Positions 10,595-20,400 of a stretch of 64,000 bases of DNA are shown here, piece after piece. The translations under genes were made by a program, and so were the position numbers. A model generated the notes under the pieces. The model saw only the letters and a list, made by a program, of their open reading frames with translations. It was not told the DNA's origin and did not search any database. Location: contig JAAELQ010000263.1 in NCBI GenBank assembly GCA_024226515.1, forward strand, positions 1 through 64,000, in the 5' to 3' direction. Origin of the DNA: a bacterium (GTDB lineage: Bacteria > Acidobacteriota > Polarisedimenticolia > Polarisedimenticolales > Polarisedimenticolaceae). Positions within the stretch are counted from its first letter, which is position 1. The number at the start of each line of letters is the position of its first letter.

Positions 10595-11649
10595 TCGAGC
10601 TCCAGCGTCACCGCGTCACCGGTGGTGACGGACTGCTTGCCCAGCCTGCCCCAGGCCGCCGGGGAGGTCAGCGAAAGCGTCGCTCCTCCGGGGCGCCCGA
10701 ACAGTACCGTGCCGAGCGGAGCCCACTGGGAAATCACTCCGTGCACGGCGCCGTTCGCGTCCGGAGTGAGATTCGCATCGGTGTCGACCTGACAGTCGAG
10801 CTGGATCCAGCCCGATTCCGCCTCGGTGGGCACCCCGAGATCGGGATAGTTGAATTCCGGCGTCAGCGAGCCCAGCTCGACCTGGGTCCAGCAGCCGAAC
10901 ATCACGGAGTCGCTGAAGGAGTTGCTCTCGTCATCGAAGGCAGTGATGCTGCAATCCGTGATCGGAGACACACCATCGACGAAGCCGAGCGTGAACAGCG
11001 TCAGGTACGCGTCGAACGCCGTGGGAGCGATCGCGTTGGGCGCGACGAAATCGAAGGCGACGAACCGGGACAACCGGGAATACTCCACGTCGTCGAACGC
11101 GTAGTCACGGTCCGAGTTGCCGCCGCCGCTTGCGTGCAGCGCGAGCGCCTCCGTGGTGAACGACCGGCCGTTCGTGTAGTCGACGATTCGCTGCTCGCCG
11201 AGTAACACGTTCTCGCGCAGTGTCTCGCCGAGGTCGTTCTCGATGCTGACGGTGACGAAACCGCGCTCGGCGGGACAGGAGCGCGTCTGGTTCGTGCGCA
11301 GCACGCGCAGCTCGGTGCTCATACCGTCGCGTTGCACGACGACGATCTCGGAGTCGTCGGGGGAGATCGGGACCGTGAACGTGCACGCCTGACAGGTAGT
11401 TCCGTCGATGAAGTTGATCCGTGCCCTTATGTTCATCGACCCGCCGCCGGTCCCGGGGGCCGCGGACGGCGCGTTCGCGATGGTCAGCCACGTTTCGACC
11501 GGTACTCCGGATCCCGGGAATGTCTCGGTCTGCACACTCGGGAATACGAGAAATGCGCCGACCTCCTGGTTGCCGGGCCGCGCCTCGAGCACCGACCCGG
11601 AACAACTGAGGAGCAACCAGAGGATCAGGAAGCCTTGGCGTAGGGACAC
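10591..11649 (-). CDS. Secreted single-domain protein (copy A, short partner)
   Basis: 352 residues from a GTG start with GGAGG 7 nt upstream. A signal peptide (ILWLLLSCSGSVLEA) is followed by one domain with GAFLVFPSVQTET, NFIDGTTCQACTFTV, NVLLGEQRIVDYTNG, FDDVEYSRLSRFVAFDF and FGCWTQVELG. The same domain opens the long partner downstream and both plus-strand paralogues (16372 and 17403). The CxxC in TTCQAC and further paired cysteines suggest disulfides in an exported protein. It ends where the long version continues into metal-binding repeats, so it looks like a stand-alone copy of that N-terminal domain. A promoter is visible upstream. I know no named family for the domain. Confidence 0.8.
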   Translation of the reverse strand: MSLRQGFLILWLLLSCSGSVLEARPGNQEVGAFLVFPSVQTETFPGSGVPVETWLTIANAPSAAPGTGGGSMNIRARINFIDGTTCQACTFTVPISPDDSEIVVVQRDGMSTELRVLRTNQTRSCPAERGFVTVSIENDLGETLRENVLLGEQRIVDYTNGRSFTTEALALHASGGGNSDRDYAFDDVEYSRLSRFVAFDFVAPNAIAPTAFDAYLTLFTLGFVDGVSPITDCSITAFDDESNSFSDSVMFGCWTQVELGSLTPEFNYPDLGVPTEAESGWIQLDCQVDTDANLTPDANGAVHGVISQWAPLGTVLFGRPGGATLSLTSPAAWGRLGKQSVTTGDAVTLELE

Positions 11650-11682
11650 GATTCGCCCTCCGGCGGAGCAGGCGTTGGCCCG

Positions 11683-11711
11683 ATCCTACGCCTGTAGCCG
11701 GAGGATGTGAA
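11683..11711 (-). promoter_or_regulatory. Sigma-70-type promoter of the copy A operon
   Basis: The minus strand reads TTCACA, a spacer of exactly 17 nt, then TAGGAT. The -35 has one mismatch and the -10 two mismatches from consensus. The -10 lies ~34 nt before the GTG start of the short partner gene, which fits a short leader. Confidence 0.55.
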
Positions 11712-11751
11712 GACGAGATCGGCGACCGTGATGGTCGACTAGTACGGAGGG

Positions 11752-11778
11752 GGCGCGCGAGCGCCGGCGCGAAGCGCC
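11752..11778 (-). terminator. Two tandem GC hairpins after the RodZ-like gene
   Basis: GGCGC-GCGA-GCGCC and GGCGC-GAA-GCGCC lie side by side 13 nt downstream of the stop at 11792. They lack a U run, so they are a possible transcription end or RNA-stabilising structure rather than a proven terminator. They separate the RodZ-like gene from the promoter of the next minus-strand operon. Confidence 0.35.
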
Positions 11779-11791
11779 GATACCTAGGGGG

Positions 11792-12871
11792 TCAGCGTGG
11801 ATTGCAGAAAAAAGCCGCGCGGGCCAGCACATTTCCGTCCGCGTCACGCGCCTCGACCGCCCACTGCCCGGCGCCCCACAGCGTCTTGCGGCTGTGGGTA
11901 CGCCAGTGCGATGCGCCGACGCGCAACCGGATCGTCTGCACCGGTTTGCCGTCGCGCAGCCAGACGTGGCGAATCGAGTCGCCGGAGGTACCGCCGACGA
12001 CGCGCGTCCAGAACGTCGCCGCCTCGCCCTCGACGAAGACCTCGGTCCGATCCTGCAGCTGACGGTTGGCGACGCGGCGGCCGACGCCGAAGTCGGGAAC
12101 CTCGAGTCGTGACGCCGTCGTCGGAGCCGGCGGCGTCTCGGTGGGTGCGGGAAGAGGTGTCGTCTCGACGGGCTTCGTCGCGGCCTGCCGCTGCGGAGGT
12201 TCGGGCTCGACCACGGGCGGCTCGGCCGGTTTCGACTCGGCTTCGTCGATCGCCGGCGGTGCGGTCTCGACCGGCGTGGTCTCGGCAGCGTCCGCAGGTT
12301 CGACCGGGGGAGCCTGCGTCACCGCGGCCGGCTCGCCGGCCGGAGCCGTGGCGGCAGCGTCGCCGGCCGGCTCGACAGGCGTCGCGTCGCCGCCGCGGAA
12401 GAACACCATGTAGATCGCCGCGACGACCAGCAGCAGGCCCGCGCCCGCGATCGCGAGTCTATTCGGGGCCGGAGGGGCGCCCCGCTGCGGCGTTTTCTGC
12501 GCCATCGCCGCCTCGAGCGCACCGACGATCTTCTGCCGCTCGTCGTTGATCGGAGGGGCGACGGCAGGCGCCGCCGCCGGCGACTTCGTCTCGCCGCCGC
12601 CAGGTCCGCGCAGGGCGTCCAGTTCGCCTCTGCGTCGCGCGCGCAGTTCGTCGTCGTAGTCGACGATCAGCTGCTGCGGGTCGAACCCCAGCACATCGGC
12701 GTAGGCACGGATGTAGAACTTGCCGAAGGCGTGACCCGGCAGGACGTCGAGATCGCCCTGCTCCAGCGCCTCGAGGTAGCGGCGTTGGATCTTGGTCGTG
12801 GCGGCGATCTGCGCGATCGTCGTGTCGCGACTCTCGCGCTCGTGCCGCAGTTTTTCGCCGAATGTCGACAT
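11792..12871 (-). CDS. RodZ-like membrane protein: HTH + transmembrane + DUF2914
   Basis: 359 residues. Residues 1-75 form a RodZ-type helix-turn-helix (FGEKLRHERESRDTTIAQIA, then KIQRRYLEALEQGD and FGKFYIRAYADVLGFDP). In RodZ this cytoplasmic domain binds MreB rather than DNA. One transmembrane helix (~134-156, AGAGLLLVVAAIYMVFF) leads to a Pro/Ala/Glu/Thr-rich linker and a C-terminal domain (~270-358). That domain's FVEGEAATFWTRVVGG, IRHVWLRDGKPVQTI and SRKTLWGAGQWAVEA match DUF2914, not the DUF4115 domain usual in RodZ. It lies 78 nt downstream of the dockerin/FG-GAP gene. A role in cell shape or envelope sensing is likely; a transcriptional role is possible. Confidence 0.75.
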   Translation of the reverse strand: MSTFGEKLRHERESRDTTIAQIAATTKIQRRYLEALEQGDLDVLPGHAFGKFYIRAYADVLGFDPQQLIVDYDDELRARRRGELDALRGPGGGETKSPAAAPAVAPPINDERQKIVGALEAAMAQKTPQRGAPPAPNRLAIAGAGLLLVVAAIYMVFFRGGDATPVEPAGDAAATAPAGEPAAVTQAPPVEPADAAETTPVETAPPAIDEAESKPAEPPVVEPEPPQRQAATKPVETTPLPAPTETPPAPTTASRLEVPDFGVGRRVANRQLQDRTEVFVEGEAATFWTRVVGGTSGDSIRHVWLRDGKPVQTIRLRVGASHWRTHSRKTLWGAGQWAVEARDADGNVLARAAFFCNPR

Positions 12872-12949
12872 GGTTTCGTCGACCCCAGTCTAGCCCGCGG
12901 ACCGCACAAAATCACGAGGGAAACGTCGTTTCACCGTCGGAAAAAGCGC

Positions 12950-15900
12950 TCAGGAGCCTCCGCTGCCGAGTCCGGTCAGCGGGACGCAGATCGTGCCCTG
13001 CAGTGGATCGTCGCTGTCGATTCGAAGCGCGCCTGCCGACTCGCCGGCCGTCGCGGGCGAGTAGAATACGGGCAGCTCGACGTAGCCGAAGGCCGGGATC
13101 AGCACCGCCTCGTTCAGTCGGGTCGCGAACTCCGGCGCGGGCTCTTCCCCGGCACAGTCGCGAAAGACCGCCACCCGGCTCACGGTGAGGTCGGAGAAGC
13201 CGAAATTCGAGATGCGCAGCGAGCGCCGTTCGGACTCTTCCACGCCGACCGCGCCGAAATCCAGCGCCTCGGGCGTGACCCCGATCCGCTGCGCGGGCGG
13301 GCCGTTCTGCCCGGCCTCGATCGTGACCCCGGCCCCCGAAACGAAGCTCACGCCGTCGATCACGTACGAGCCGCCGCCCTCCGGGTCCAGGCCGATCAGG
13401 CTCGGTCCGCTCTGCCCGAGGGCGCCGAACTCCAGCCGCGCCGATCCGGCCCGCCGCGCCCGGAACACCAGCCGGATCAGCTCCGCGCCGTCGCACGGAA
13501 CCGCCTCGGGGGGCAGCGTCCCGATCGTGACGGTGACTCGCCCGGGTGTCGTATCGACCACGTCGTTGATCTGCGCCAGACCGCCGCTCACGCAGTCGCC
13601 CGGCCGGAACCCGATGAGCTCCAGGACCTGTGCGGATCCCGACTCGGGCTCGAACGTCAACGAGAAATCGGCGGCGGCCACGCGCTCGCCCCCCGCGTCG
13701 GCCAGCAGGGCCAGGGTCAGCGTGTCGCCGGCCGCCTCCACGGCGCTCAGCGTGACCGTCCCCGGCCCGGGGGATCCTCCGCCGGAGAGTTCTGCACGCA
13801 GCAGCGAGACCTCGCGCTGCAGCTCGCCGAAGCGCGAGGCTGCGGCCGTGAGGTCGAAGCCGTCGATGATGCCGTTGATGTCGATGTCGGTGCGGCGCAG
13901 GTACTCCGCGTCGGGCGAGTTCTTGCCGATCCGTCGGCCGATCTCGGAGATGTCGAAGCCGTCGATGCGGTTCGAGCCGTTGGGGTCCGCGCGCTCGTCC
14001 AGTCGATTGAGCAACAGCGAGACCGTGTCGCTGCCGCTGCAGCTGACGATCAGGTCGGGATGCCCGTCGCGATCGATGTCTCCCGAGACGATCCCGATCG
14101 GGGCCCGCGCCACGGAGAGGTCGGGATGCACCGAGCTGCCCTCGGACAAACCGTTTCGCGCGACGCTCTCCGCGTCGCGCACGAGTCGCCCGGTGCCGTC
14201 GCCGAGCAGGATCGTCACCGCGTCGCCCAGCTGTCCCGCGACGGCCAGGTCCGGCAGCCCGTCGGCGTTCAGGTCGCCCAGGGTCGCCTCGGACGGGCCG
14301 GGGCCGACGGCGACGCGATCGATCAACGTGAAGTCGCCGTCGCCGTCGTTGAGCCGCACACTGACCGAGTCGTCGAAGCGGTCGACCGTGATCAAATCCG
14401 GGTCCCCGTCGAGATCGATGTCTCCCGCCGCCACGAAGAACGGGCTACGATCGGGTTCGAGCAACGTGGAGACCGGGTCGAAGGGCCGATTCGCGTCCCC
14501 GGTCCCGCGGAACACGTCGAGCCTGGGCGGGCTGGTGGTGGCGGCGACGAGGTCGATCCGTTCGTCGCCGTCGAAATCGGCAGCGGCGATCGACCACGGG
14601 CCCTGGTCGGCGCCGAGCGTCAGGTCGTCCAGGACGCGGAACCGGCCGTCCCCCAGGCCCATCAGCAACCCGAGACTCGCCCCCGACGAGTTGGCGACGA
14701 CGAGGTCCGCGTTGCCGTCGCCGTCGAGGTCGCGCGCCAGCAAGGCGAACGGGCTGCCGCCGACGTCGATCGGAGACTCGACCGACGGGGTGTAGCCGCC
14801 GCGCCGGTCCGCCAGCAGGATCGAGACCGTGTCGTCGAGCAGGTTGGCGACGGCGAGATCGGCGAGGTCGTCGTCGTCGAAGTGGGCGACCGCGACCGCG
14901 CGCGGGCCTTGACCCACGTCGAGCTGCGCCCGCGGCGTGAAGCCGCCGATCCCGTCTCCCGCGAGGATCGAGAGCGTGGCGCCGCCGAAGTCGGCCGTCA
15001 CGATGTCCGGAACGTCGTCTCCGTCGAGGTCCGCCAGCACGGTGTCGGTCGGGCTGCGGCCCACCGCGACCTCCGGCGCGCGCTCGAAGTCGCCGATGCC
15101 GTCGCCGAGCATGAGCCGCACCGCGTCGTTGAACCCGCTGACGACCGCCAGGTCGACCGACCGCTCGCGATCGAGCTGCGCCGCGATCAGCGCCTCCGGG
15201 TCGTCACCGACCGACAGCTCGCGCGTGCGCGAGAGTCGGCCGTCGCCGTCGTTGATCAGCACGGTCAGCAGGTCCGCGTCGAGGCTGACCACGGCGAGGT
15301 CGGGCGATCCGTTCGAGTCGAAATCGCCGACCGCGATCGAGCGCGGTCCCGCGGCGACGTCGATCACCGAGTCCGCCTCGAACGATCCGTCTCCCTCGCC
15401 GAGCAGCAGCGAGACCGTGTCGGCGCCCGCCGCCGCGACGGCGAGATCGCGCCGGCCGTCGTCGTCGAAGTCGTCGATCGCGACCCACCGCGGGTCGGAG
15501 CCGACCGGTGTGATCGAGCTCGCGGCGTTGCCGTCGCCGAACCCGCCGGACGCGTTGCCGAGCCAGACATTCACGCTGGGGGCGAGGAAATCGGTGTAGA
15601 TCAGGTCGGGCAGTCCGTTGCCGTCGACGTCGTCGATCGTGACGAACAGCGGGAAGCCCTCGACCGTCAGCTCCCCGAGCGGCAGAAAACCGCCGTCGCC
15701 GTCGCCCGCCAGCAGGGTCAGCGTTCCGCCGAAGTAGCTTGGGAACACCACGTCGTCGACACCGTCGCGGTTCAGGTCGCCGACCGCCAGCGAGAACGGA
15801 AAGCCGCCGACGGCGCGCTCCACCGGGTCGCGGAAGCCGCCGCTCCCGTCGCCGAGCAGGATGCTGAGCGAGCCGCTGTTGCTGTTGGCGACGATCAGGT

Positions 15901-16261
15901 CCATGGCGCCGTCGTCGTCGAGATCCGCCGCGCTCACGGCCGCCGGCGTCCTGCCGACGAGCGGAACGGTGTCGATCGGCGAGAAGCCGCCGATTCCGTC
16001 CCCGCGCAGAATCGTGACGGAGTGCTCGTCGCGGTTGGCCACCGCCAGGTCGATGAGGCCGTCGTCGTCGAAATCGCCGGCGGCGATCGCGGTGGGGTGC
16101 CGGCCCGTCGGCAAGTTGATCGAGGCCGGGCCGAACAGCTCCGTTGCCGGCGTCGTCGGTCCCGAGGATGCCACGACCAGCCACAGCAACGACAACGCCG
16201 CGCGACGGGCAAGCCGTCGCCGTAGATCGGATGTCCGAAGTTTGCGGTATTTGAATCTCAT
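12950..16261 (-). CDS. FG-GAP propeller protein with dockerin-like, cohesin-like and ASH-like domains
   Basis: 1,103 residues. After a basic N-terminus and signal segment (LARRAALSLLWLVVASSG) come about 14 FG-GAP/VCBS repeats of 45-50 residues (DFDDDGLIDLAVANRDE, SILLGDGSGGF) up to ~730. Next are two dockerin-type calcium loops (DPNGSNRIDGFDISEIGRR; DIDINGIIDGFDLTAAASRF, ~755-805) and a cohesin-like beta-sandwich (~845-960, LTLALLADAGGERVAAADFS). A C-terminal ASH/MSP-like Ig domain (~1000-1100) has DFGAVGVEESERRSLRIS and YSPATAGESAGALRI. Dockerin-cohesin pairs hold large extracellular assemblies together. Having both partners in one chain allows self-association. The gene diverges from 16372 and precedes the RodZ-like gene. 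Confidence 0.75.
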   Translation of the reverse strand: MRFKYRKLRTSDLRRRLARRAALSLLWLVVASSGPTTPATELFGPASINLPTGRHPTAIAAGDFDDDGLIDLAVANRDEHSVTILRGDGIGGFSPIDTVPLVGRTPAAVSAADLDDDGAMDLIVANSNSGSLSILLGDGSGGFRDPVERAVGGFPFSLAVGDLNRDGVDDVVFPSYFGGTLTLLAGDGDGGFLPLGELTVEGFPLFVTIDDVDGNGLPDLIYTDFLAPSVNVWLGNASGGFGDGNAASSITPVGSDPRWVAIDDFDDDGRRDLAVAAAGADTVSLLLGEGDGSFEADSVIDVAAGPRSIAVGDFDSNGSPDLAVVSLDADLLTVLINDGDGRLSRTRELSVGDDPEALIAAQLDRERSVDLAVVSGFNDAVRLMLGDGIGDFERAPEVAVGRSPTDTVLADLDGDDVPDIVTADFGGATLSILAGDGIGGFTPRAQLDVGQGPRAVAVAHFDDDDLADLAVANLLDDTVSILLADRRGGYTPSVESPIDVGGSPFALLARDLDGDGNADLVVANSSGASLGLLMGLGDGRFRVLDDLTLGADQGPWSIAAADFDGDERIDLVAATTSPPRLDVFRGTGDANRPFDPVSTLLEPDRSPFFVAAGDIDLDGDPDLITVDRFDDSVSVRLNDGDGDFTLIDRVAVGPGPSEATLGDLNADGLPDLAVAGQLGDAVTILLGDGTGRLVRDAESVARNGLSEGSSVHPDLSVARAPIGIVSGDIDRDGHPDLIVSCSGSDTVSLLLNRLDERADPNGSNRIDGFDISEIGRRIGKNSPDAEYLRRTDIDINGIIDGFDLTAAASRFGELQREVSLLRAELSGGGSPGPGTVTLSAVEAAGDTLTLALLADAGGERVAAADFSLTFEPESGSAQVLELIGFRPGDCVSGGLAQINDVVDTTPGRVTVTIGTLPPEAVPCDGAELIRLVFRARRAGSARLEFGALGQSGPSLIGLDPEGGGSYVIDGVSFVSGAGVTIEAGQNGPPAQRIGVTPEALDFGAVGVEESERRSLRISNFGFSDLTVSRVAVFRDCAGEEPAPEFATRLNEAVLIPAFGYVELPVFYSPATAGESAGALRIDSDDPLQGTICVPLTGLGSGGS

Positions 16262-16332
16262 TGGCTTCCACCCGAGTCTATCGCAGACACGCCCGGGTCG
16301 ATTTCTCTGTTCGCCCGCGGGGCGACTACGCG

Positions 16333-16338
16333 TACAAT
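16333..16338 (+). promoter_or_regulatory. -10 element ahead of the copy B operon
   Basis: TACAAT (one mismatch from TATAAT) lies 34 nt before the ATG at 16372, in the 110-bp divergent spacer. No convincing -35 is seen at 16-18 nt spacing. The same hexamer occurs before the gene at 62458. Confidence 0.35.
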
Positions 16339-16371
16339 AGCGCCAACTCTGATTCAGGTCCGAGGGGAATC

Positions 16372-17406
16372 ATGACGCGACGACGGACCAAGGGAATCCT
16401 CTTTTTGCTGGTCTGTGTGGTCGCGAGCACCGTCGCGGGCGCAGCCGCCGACCTGAACGAGGTCGCGCCGTTCCTGGTTTTCCCGTCGGTGTTGACCGAG
16501 ACGTATGTCGGCTCCGGCGTCCCGGTCGAGACCTGGCTCAGCGTGACCAACTCGGCCGAGACCGACTACACGGTGCGCGTGACGTTCATCGACGGCACGT
16601 CCTGCCAGGCCTGCGACTTCACCGTGTCCCTGGTGGCGAGCGACGCGGAGGTGATCGTCGTGCGCGACGCCGGTGCGAACACCGAGCTGACCGTGCTCTC
16701 GACGAATCAGAAGCACAGTTGCTCCGCCACGCGCGGATTCGTCACGGTCAGCCTCGAGGACGGCATGGGCAACACGCTGACGGACAACGTGCTGCTCGGC
16801 GAACAGAAGGTGATCGACTACACGAACGGACGCTCGTTCGCGACGGAGGCGATCGCCCTGCAGGGGATTAACGGCGACGGAGACCGGATCTACGAGTTCG
16901 ACGACGTCGAGTACTCCAAGCTGCCGCGAGTCATCGCGCTCGATCTCGTCGCCCCCAACGCCGGCGCCCCGACGGAGTTCGACGCCTACCTGACCCTGTT
17001 CACGCTGGCCTTCGCCGACGGCGATCCGCCGCTCGTCGATTGCAGCGTCACCGGCTACGACGAGGAGGAGAATCCGTTCAGCTCGTCGGTCCAGTTCGGC
17101 TGCTGGACGCAGGTCGACGTGGGGGCGATCGACACGGAGTTCTACTATCCGAACCTGGGCGCGATGCCCCCCGGCGACGACTACGGTTGGCTACAGCTGA
17201 ACTGCAGGGTCGACGCCGACGCCGATCCCGACTTCGAGATCGACGGGGGCGTGCACGGGGCGATCCAGCAGTACGCGCCGACGGGGACCGTCCTGTTCGA
17301 GCGCGCGCAGGGGAGTACGCTCGACGTCGGCGCTCCGATCTCCTGGGGCAACGCCGCGCAGCAGTCGGTCACGACGGGCGACGCCCTGACGCTGGACCTC
17401 GAATGA
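16372..17406 (+). CDS. Secreted single-domain protein (copy B, short partner)
   Basis: 344 residues from the ATG at 16372 (GAGGGG just upstream; the signal peptide KGILFLLVCVVASTVAGA follows). The upstream extension in frame codes for nothing signal-like. It is closely related along its full length to the protein at 10591-11649: FLVFPSVLTET, FIDGTSCQACDFTV, NVLLGEQKVIDYTNGRSF, APNAGAPTEFDAYLTLFT and QSVTTGDALTLDLE all have direct counterparts. Its stop overlaps the next start as ATGA, exactly as in copy A. Function unknown. Confidence 0.8.
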   Translation: MTRRRTKGILFLLVCVVASTVAGAAADLNEVAPFLVFPSVLTETYVGSGVPVETWLSVTNSAETDYTVRVTFIDGTSCQACDFTVSLVASDAEVIVVRDAGANTELTVLSTNQKHSCSATRGFVTVSLEDGMGNTLTDNVLLGEQKVIDYTNGRSFATEAIALQGINGDGDRIYEFDDVEYSKLPRVIALDLVAPNAGAPTEFDAYLTLFTLAFADGDPPLVDCSVTGYDEEENPFSSSVQFGCWTQVDVGAIDTEFYYPNLGAMPPGDDYGWLQLNCRVDADADPDFEIDGGVHGAIQQYAPTGTVLFERAQGSTLDVGAPISWGNAAQQSVTTGDALTLDLE

Positions 17407-20400
17407 ACGGGCTGCGGATCGACGGGCGTCTCGCCGCGGTCGTCGCGGCGCTGTCGCTCGCCATCGTGGCCGGCTCCACGGCCGGGTTCGCCGCCTCCGA
17501 CGTCAACGAGGTCGGACCGCTGCTCGTCTATCCGGTCGTGCTCAACCAGTCGGACGCGATCGACGGGGTCGAGACGGCGACCTACATCACGATCACCAAC
17601 GCGAGTGTCACGCCCTACTGGGTTCGTCTGTATCTCGTCAACGGCACGACTTGCTCGGCGTGCGAGCACAGGATCTGGCTCGGCGCCAACGACGTCGACA
17701 CGGTCGAGATCGAGCACGACGTCGGCAACAACGAGACCGACATCGACGAGCTCGAGAACGACGGAGGCGTGAGTTGCGACTACGGCAACGGCTTCCTCGT
17801 GGCCGTGCTCGAGGCCTCCGCGACGGACGAGACGCTGGCCGACAACGTGCTGCTCGGCAGCGCCCTGGTCGTCGACTACGTGAACGGCACCTCGTTCTCC
17901 TATCCGGCCGTACCGTTTCAGGGGGGGGGGCAGGACGGCGACAGGGTCTACGAGTTCAACCAGGTCGAGTACGACGCGCTCCCCAGGTTCGTGGCGACCG
18001 ACTTCATCACTCCGGATTCCTCCGGGGGCTTCGGGGCGCGATTCGGGCTGTTCACGCTCGACTTCAACCGCGGGGTTCCGCCCCGGGTGGAGTGCGACGT
18101 CACGACCTACGCCACCAGCGGCCAGGTCAAGCTCGACTCGTTCGAGTTCGGTTGCTGGAGCTACCAGGACATGCTGGCCATCGACCCCGACCTCGGCTAC
18201 CCCGAGCTGGGCACCCTGGGCCGGGACGAGAACGGCTGGATCTTCATGGATTGCTCCGTCGACCGCGACAACGACGGGAGCCTCGACGTCCTCGGCGGTG
18301 TCCACGGCGTGCTGGTCCAGCAGGCCGAGACGGGCACGGTGCTGCGACGCATCGACCCCGCCTCGCCGACCGCCGGCGCTCGGATGGCCTGGTCCGAGCT
18401 GATGGAGCAGAGCGTAACGGTCGGTGACGCGAGCACGTTCGGTTTCGAGGAGTGCAACGACGCTGACGACGACGGCAACGGCACGACCGACGAGGGCTGC
18501 GACGACGACGCCGACGGCTACTGCGACTTCACGATTCCGACGCAGGGACTCCCGCTGGTCTGCGAGACGGGTCTGGGCGATTGCAACGACGGCGACAGCG
18601 ACGTGTATCCCGGGGCCCCGGAACTGTGCGACGGCATCGACAACGACTGCGACCTGATGATCGACGAGGGGGCACCGGACGCGGATCTGGATGGCGTGCG
18701 CGACGCGTGCGACAACTGCCCGTTCACGTTCAACGCCAACCAGTCGGACACGGACATGGACGGCGTGGGAGACGTGTGCGAGTTCCGCGTCATCGCGGTG
18801 ACGCCGTCCGACGGCGGCGTCGACTTCCCGCTCGCGTCCAACATCAGCGTCACGTTCAGCGAGCCGGTTCTCCCGGGCACCGTGACCGGTGCGACGTTCC
18901 GACTCTCGGGCGGAGGATTCCCGGTCCCGGGAACGGTCACCGTCGCGGCGGACGGCCTGTCCGCCACGTTCGACCCGCTGGTGCTGCTCTCGACGTCCGC
19001 CGTGCACGCCGTCACGCTGACCTCCGGCGTGACCAACGCCGGTGCAACGAACTCGCTCGAGCCGTTCGGCAGCTCGTTCGTCAGCGCGGACTCGGCCGGC
19101 AGCGTTCCGCTGGACCAGTCCGGCGCCTCGCAGCCTCCGCCCGGTTCGGCCGGGGCGAACACGGGCACGTCGGTCGCCTCCGCCGGCGACCTGGACGGCG
19201 ACGGTATCGACGACTTCATCGCGGGCGCTCCCGGATACGACCCGGGCGGCCCGTCGCGACCCGGCGCAGGTGCGGCGGTCGTTTTCCTGGGCAGCTCCGT
19301 TCAGGCCGAGCGCGAGTCGCCCGACATCGTCTTCACAGGAGTCGCGATCGATGACCATGCGGGCGTCTCCGTCGCGGGCGGCGTTGACTTCAACGGCGAC
19401 GGAACGGACGACCTGGTGATCGGCGCGGATCAGTTCGACGGGGTGTCCGGCCCGGGCGCGGGCGCGGTCTATGTCATCTTCTTCGACGCGTCGGACTACG
19501 ACCTGGCCGACCCGGCGACGGACATCGTGTCGCTGGATCGCGTCAACAACGGCCTGGGCGATCAGATCGACGGCATCGTGATCACCGGTCAGGCAACCGG
19601 CGATCGGGCGGGCTTCGCGGTTGCGGCGGGCGGCTCGATCGGCGGAGGCGCCGGCCCGGATCTGCTGATTGGCGCGCCCGGTCGCAGCTCGTCGGCCGGC
19701 TCGGCCTACGGCATCTACGATCTTTCCGCGGTCGGTTCGATCGCGTTGTCCGATGTGGGTGGTGTGGTCTCCGGCGTGCGGCTCGACGGCACGGTGGCCG
19801 GCGACCAGGCCGGTTACTCGGTCGACTTCGTGGGCAACGTCATCGGACTGCTGCCCGGAACGGTCGACTACGCGATCGGCGCGCCGTTCGCGACTCCGGC
19901 CGCGTCCGGCGCGGGCATCGTCTACGTGGTGGATGGCGGATCGCTGGGTAGCCTGACGTTCGGCATCTCCGCCATCGGTGTCGTGTTCGGCATTCAGCTT
20001 CACGGAACGGATATGGACGAGCACTTCGGCTTCGACGTTGCCGCCGGCGGGGACAACCTGTTCGACGGCCTGCCCGACCTGCTGATCGGTGCGCCGGACT
20101 ACGACGGCGCGAACGGTGTCGACGCGGGCCGCGTGGTGCAGATCACAGATCGACTGAGCACCGGTGCCTACTCGGCCGGCGCGGTCGGCGTCACCATCGA
20201 CGGCTTGATCTGGGAGGGTGAGAACGCGGGCGACCGGCTGGGGTACGCCGTGGCGGGAGTCGGCGACCTCAACGGCGACGGCTTCGACGAGATCGTGCTC
20301 GGCGCGCCGTTCTTCGACGTGCCGGCGTCGCCCGCCCCGCCGTTTGCACCGCTCGGAGGCGGAGGAGCGGCGGGTACCGGAGGCTTCGACGACGCCGGAG

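Noticed and set aside
12731-16225. 1,164-codon open frame on the plus strand
   Set aside because: It is antisense to the dockerin/FG-GAP gene. It has no ribosome binding site, signal peptide or domain, and is kept open by high GC and Asp-rich repeats on the other strand.
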